Assembly: GCF_002409645.1 (NCBI RefSeq)
Contig: NZ_DHNR01000026.1
Location: 1-15,406, forward strand
Reading direction: 5' to 3'
From: Acetobacter sp. UBA5411
GTDB lineage: Bacteria; Pseudomonadota; Alphaproteobacteria; Acetobacterales; Acetobacteraceae
Length of the DNA: 15,406 nucleotides
Shown: piece after piece, positions 14,958 through 15,406 of the stretch
How the letters are laid out: every line of letters begins with the position of its first letter
How positions within the stretch are numbered: position 1 is the first letter of the stretch
Notes under the pieces: model-generated
Told to the model about the DNA's origin: nothing
Database searches by the model: none
The model's input: the letters and a program-made list of their open reading frames with translations, nothing else
Position numbers and translations under genes: made by a program

Positions 14958-15406
14958 TCACCCCTCCACCTTCTTTGTGGCAGCTTCTTCGGCCAGCCAG
15001 GTTTCACAGCAGAGCTTCGCCAGCGTGCGGACGCGACCGATATAGGAAGCGCGCTCGCTCACGCTGATGACGCCGCGCGCATCGAGCAAATTGAACAGGT
15101 GGCTGGCCTTCAGACACTGATCGTAAGCAGGCTGGGCTACACCCGCTTCTGCCAGCGCCACAGACTCCTTCTCGGCATCGATGAAGTGGCGATGCAGCAT
15201 CTCCGTGTTCGCCAGCTCAAAGTTATGCCGCGAGTAATCACGCTCGGCCCGCAGGAACACGTCGCCATATTTCAGACCGGCGTCGTTGAAGGCGAGGTCA
15301 TAGACGTTCTCGACGCCCTGCACATACATGGCGAGGCGCTCAAGCCCGTAGGTCAGCTCCGTGGACGGCACTGACACAGGGATACCGCCGACCTGCTGGA
15401 AGTAGG
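14958..15406 (-). CDS. glyQ: Glycyl-tRNA synthetase alpha subunit, C-terminal half (cut by window edge)
   Basis: This is the catalytic alpha subunit of the alpha2-beta2 glycyl-tRNA synthetase, which forms glycyl-adenylate. About 148 C-terminal residues of a protein usually near 300 are present; the frame is open through the right edge, reading YFQQVGGIPVSVPSTE. ELTYGLERLAMYVQGVENV is the conserved class II motif 3 region. NTEMLHRHFIDAEKE and YDQCLKASHLFNLLDARGVISVSER are also typical of GlyQ. The apparent internal Met near 15377 is a GTG within the gene and not its start. It sits 3 nt upstream of glyS in one operon. Confidence 0.97.
   Translation of the reverse strand, partial: YFQQVGGIPVSVPSTELTYGLERLAMYVQGVENVYDLAFNDAGLKYGDVFLRAERDYSRHNFELANTEMLHRHFIDAEKESVALAEAGVAQPAYDQCLKASHLFNLLDARGVISVSERASYIGRVRTLAKLCCETWLAEEAATKKVEG

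Noticed and set aside
13161..15374. Long plus-strand open frames (407 and 329 residues) opposite glyS and glyQ
   Set aside because: They lie exactly antisense to clearly recognised glyS and glyQ, resemble no family and have low-complexity basic composition; they are shadows of high-G+C coding.
1..15406. CRISPR arrays, tRNA or rRNA genes
   Set aside because: No regularly spaced direct repeats and no cloverleaf or rRNA-like stretch were seen on reading.

Overview
This window looks like the chromosome of an acetic acid bacterium or a close relative (Acetobacteraceae, Alphaproteobacteria). That is inferred from the moderately high G+C, the alpha-proteobacterial character of the glyS/glyQ pair at the right edge, and the style of the two IS5-family insertion sequences at the left edge. 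No database search was possible, so the genus is open.

Layout. Positions 1-1430 hold two IS5-family (IS427-like) insertion sequences. A leftward copy is cut by the window edge and a rightward copy of about 846 bp is complete, with terminal inverted repeats and CTAG at both borders. Each transposase has the usual -1 frameshift point plus an apparent nonsense change, so both look inactive. Positions 1622-2896 hold a dGTPase (Dgt-like HD phosphohydrolase, a family that includes anti-phage members) broken by two one-base indels. Positions 2897-3192 are non-coding, with one strong hairpin.

Positions 3193-12653 form one tightly packed rightward operon. In order it encodes a 57-residue Phd/YefM-type antitoxin-like protein, a C5 DNA cytosine methyltransferase, a Vsr-type endonuclease, a GHKL (MORC/MutL-like) ATPase, a Z1-domain superfamily II helicase-like ATPase, a PD-(D/E)XK (DUF4420-type) nuclease and an AIPR-family protein. 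Gene junctions are an 8-nt gap, overlaps of 1-8 nt, or direct abutment. A promoter with a palindrome over its -10 box lies just before the small first gene. This is a predicted restriction-modification-like phage defence system of the MORC/Z1 type. The methyltransferase would mark self DNA, the two ATPases would sense or remodel DNA, and the Vsr and PD-(D/E)XK proteins would cut. AIPR would add another effector or accessory role, and the Phd-like protein may autoregulate the operon.

Positions 12654-12814 are a non-coding remnant. Positions 12815-15406 carry a minus-strand intrinsic terminator followed (reading leftward) by core genome: glyS and the C-terminal half of glyQ, the two subunits of glycyl-tRNA synthetase. 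The window therefore shows a defence island, with IS elements and a dead dGTPase on its left, abutting a housekeeping operon on its right.
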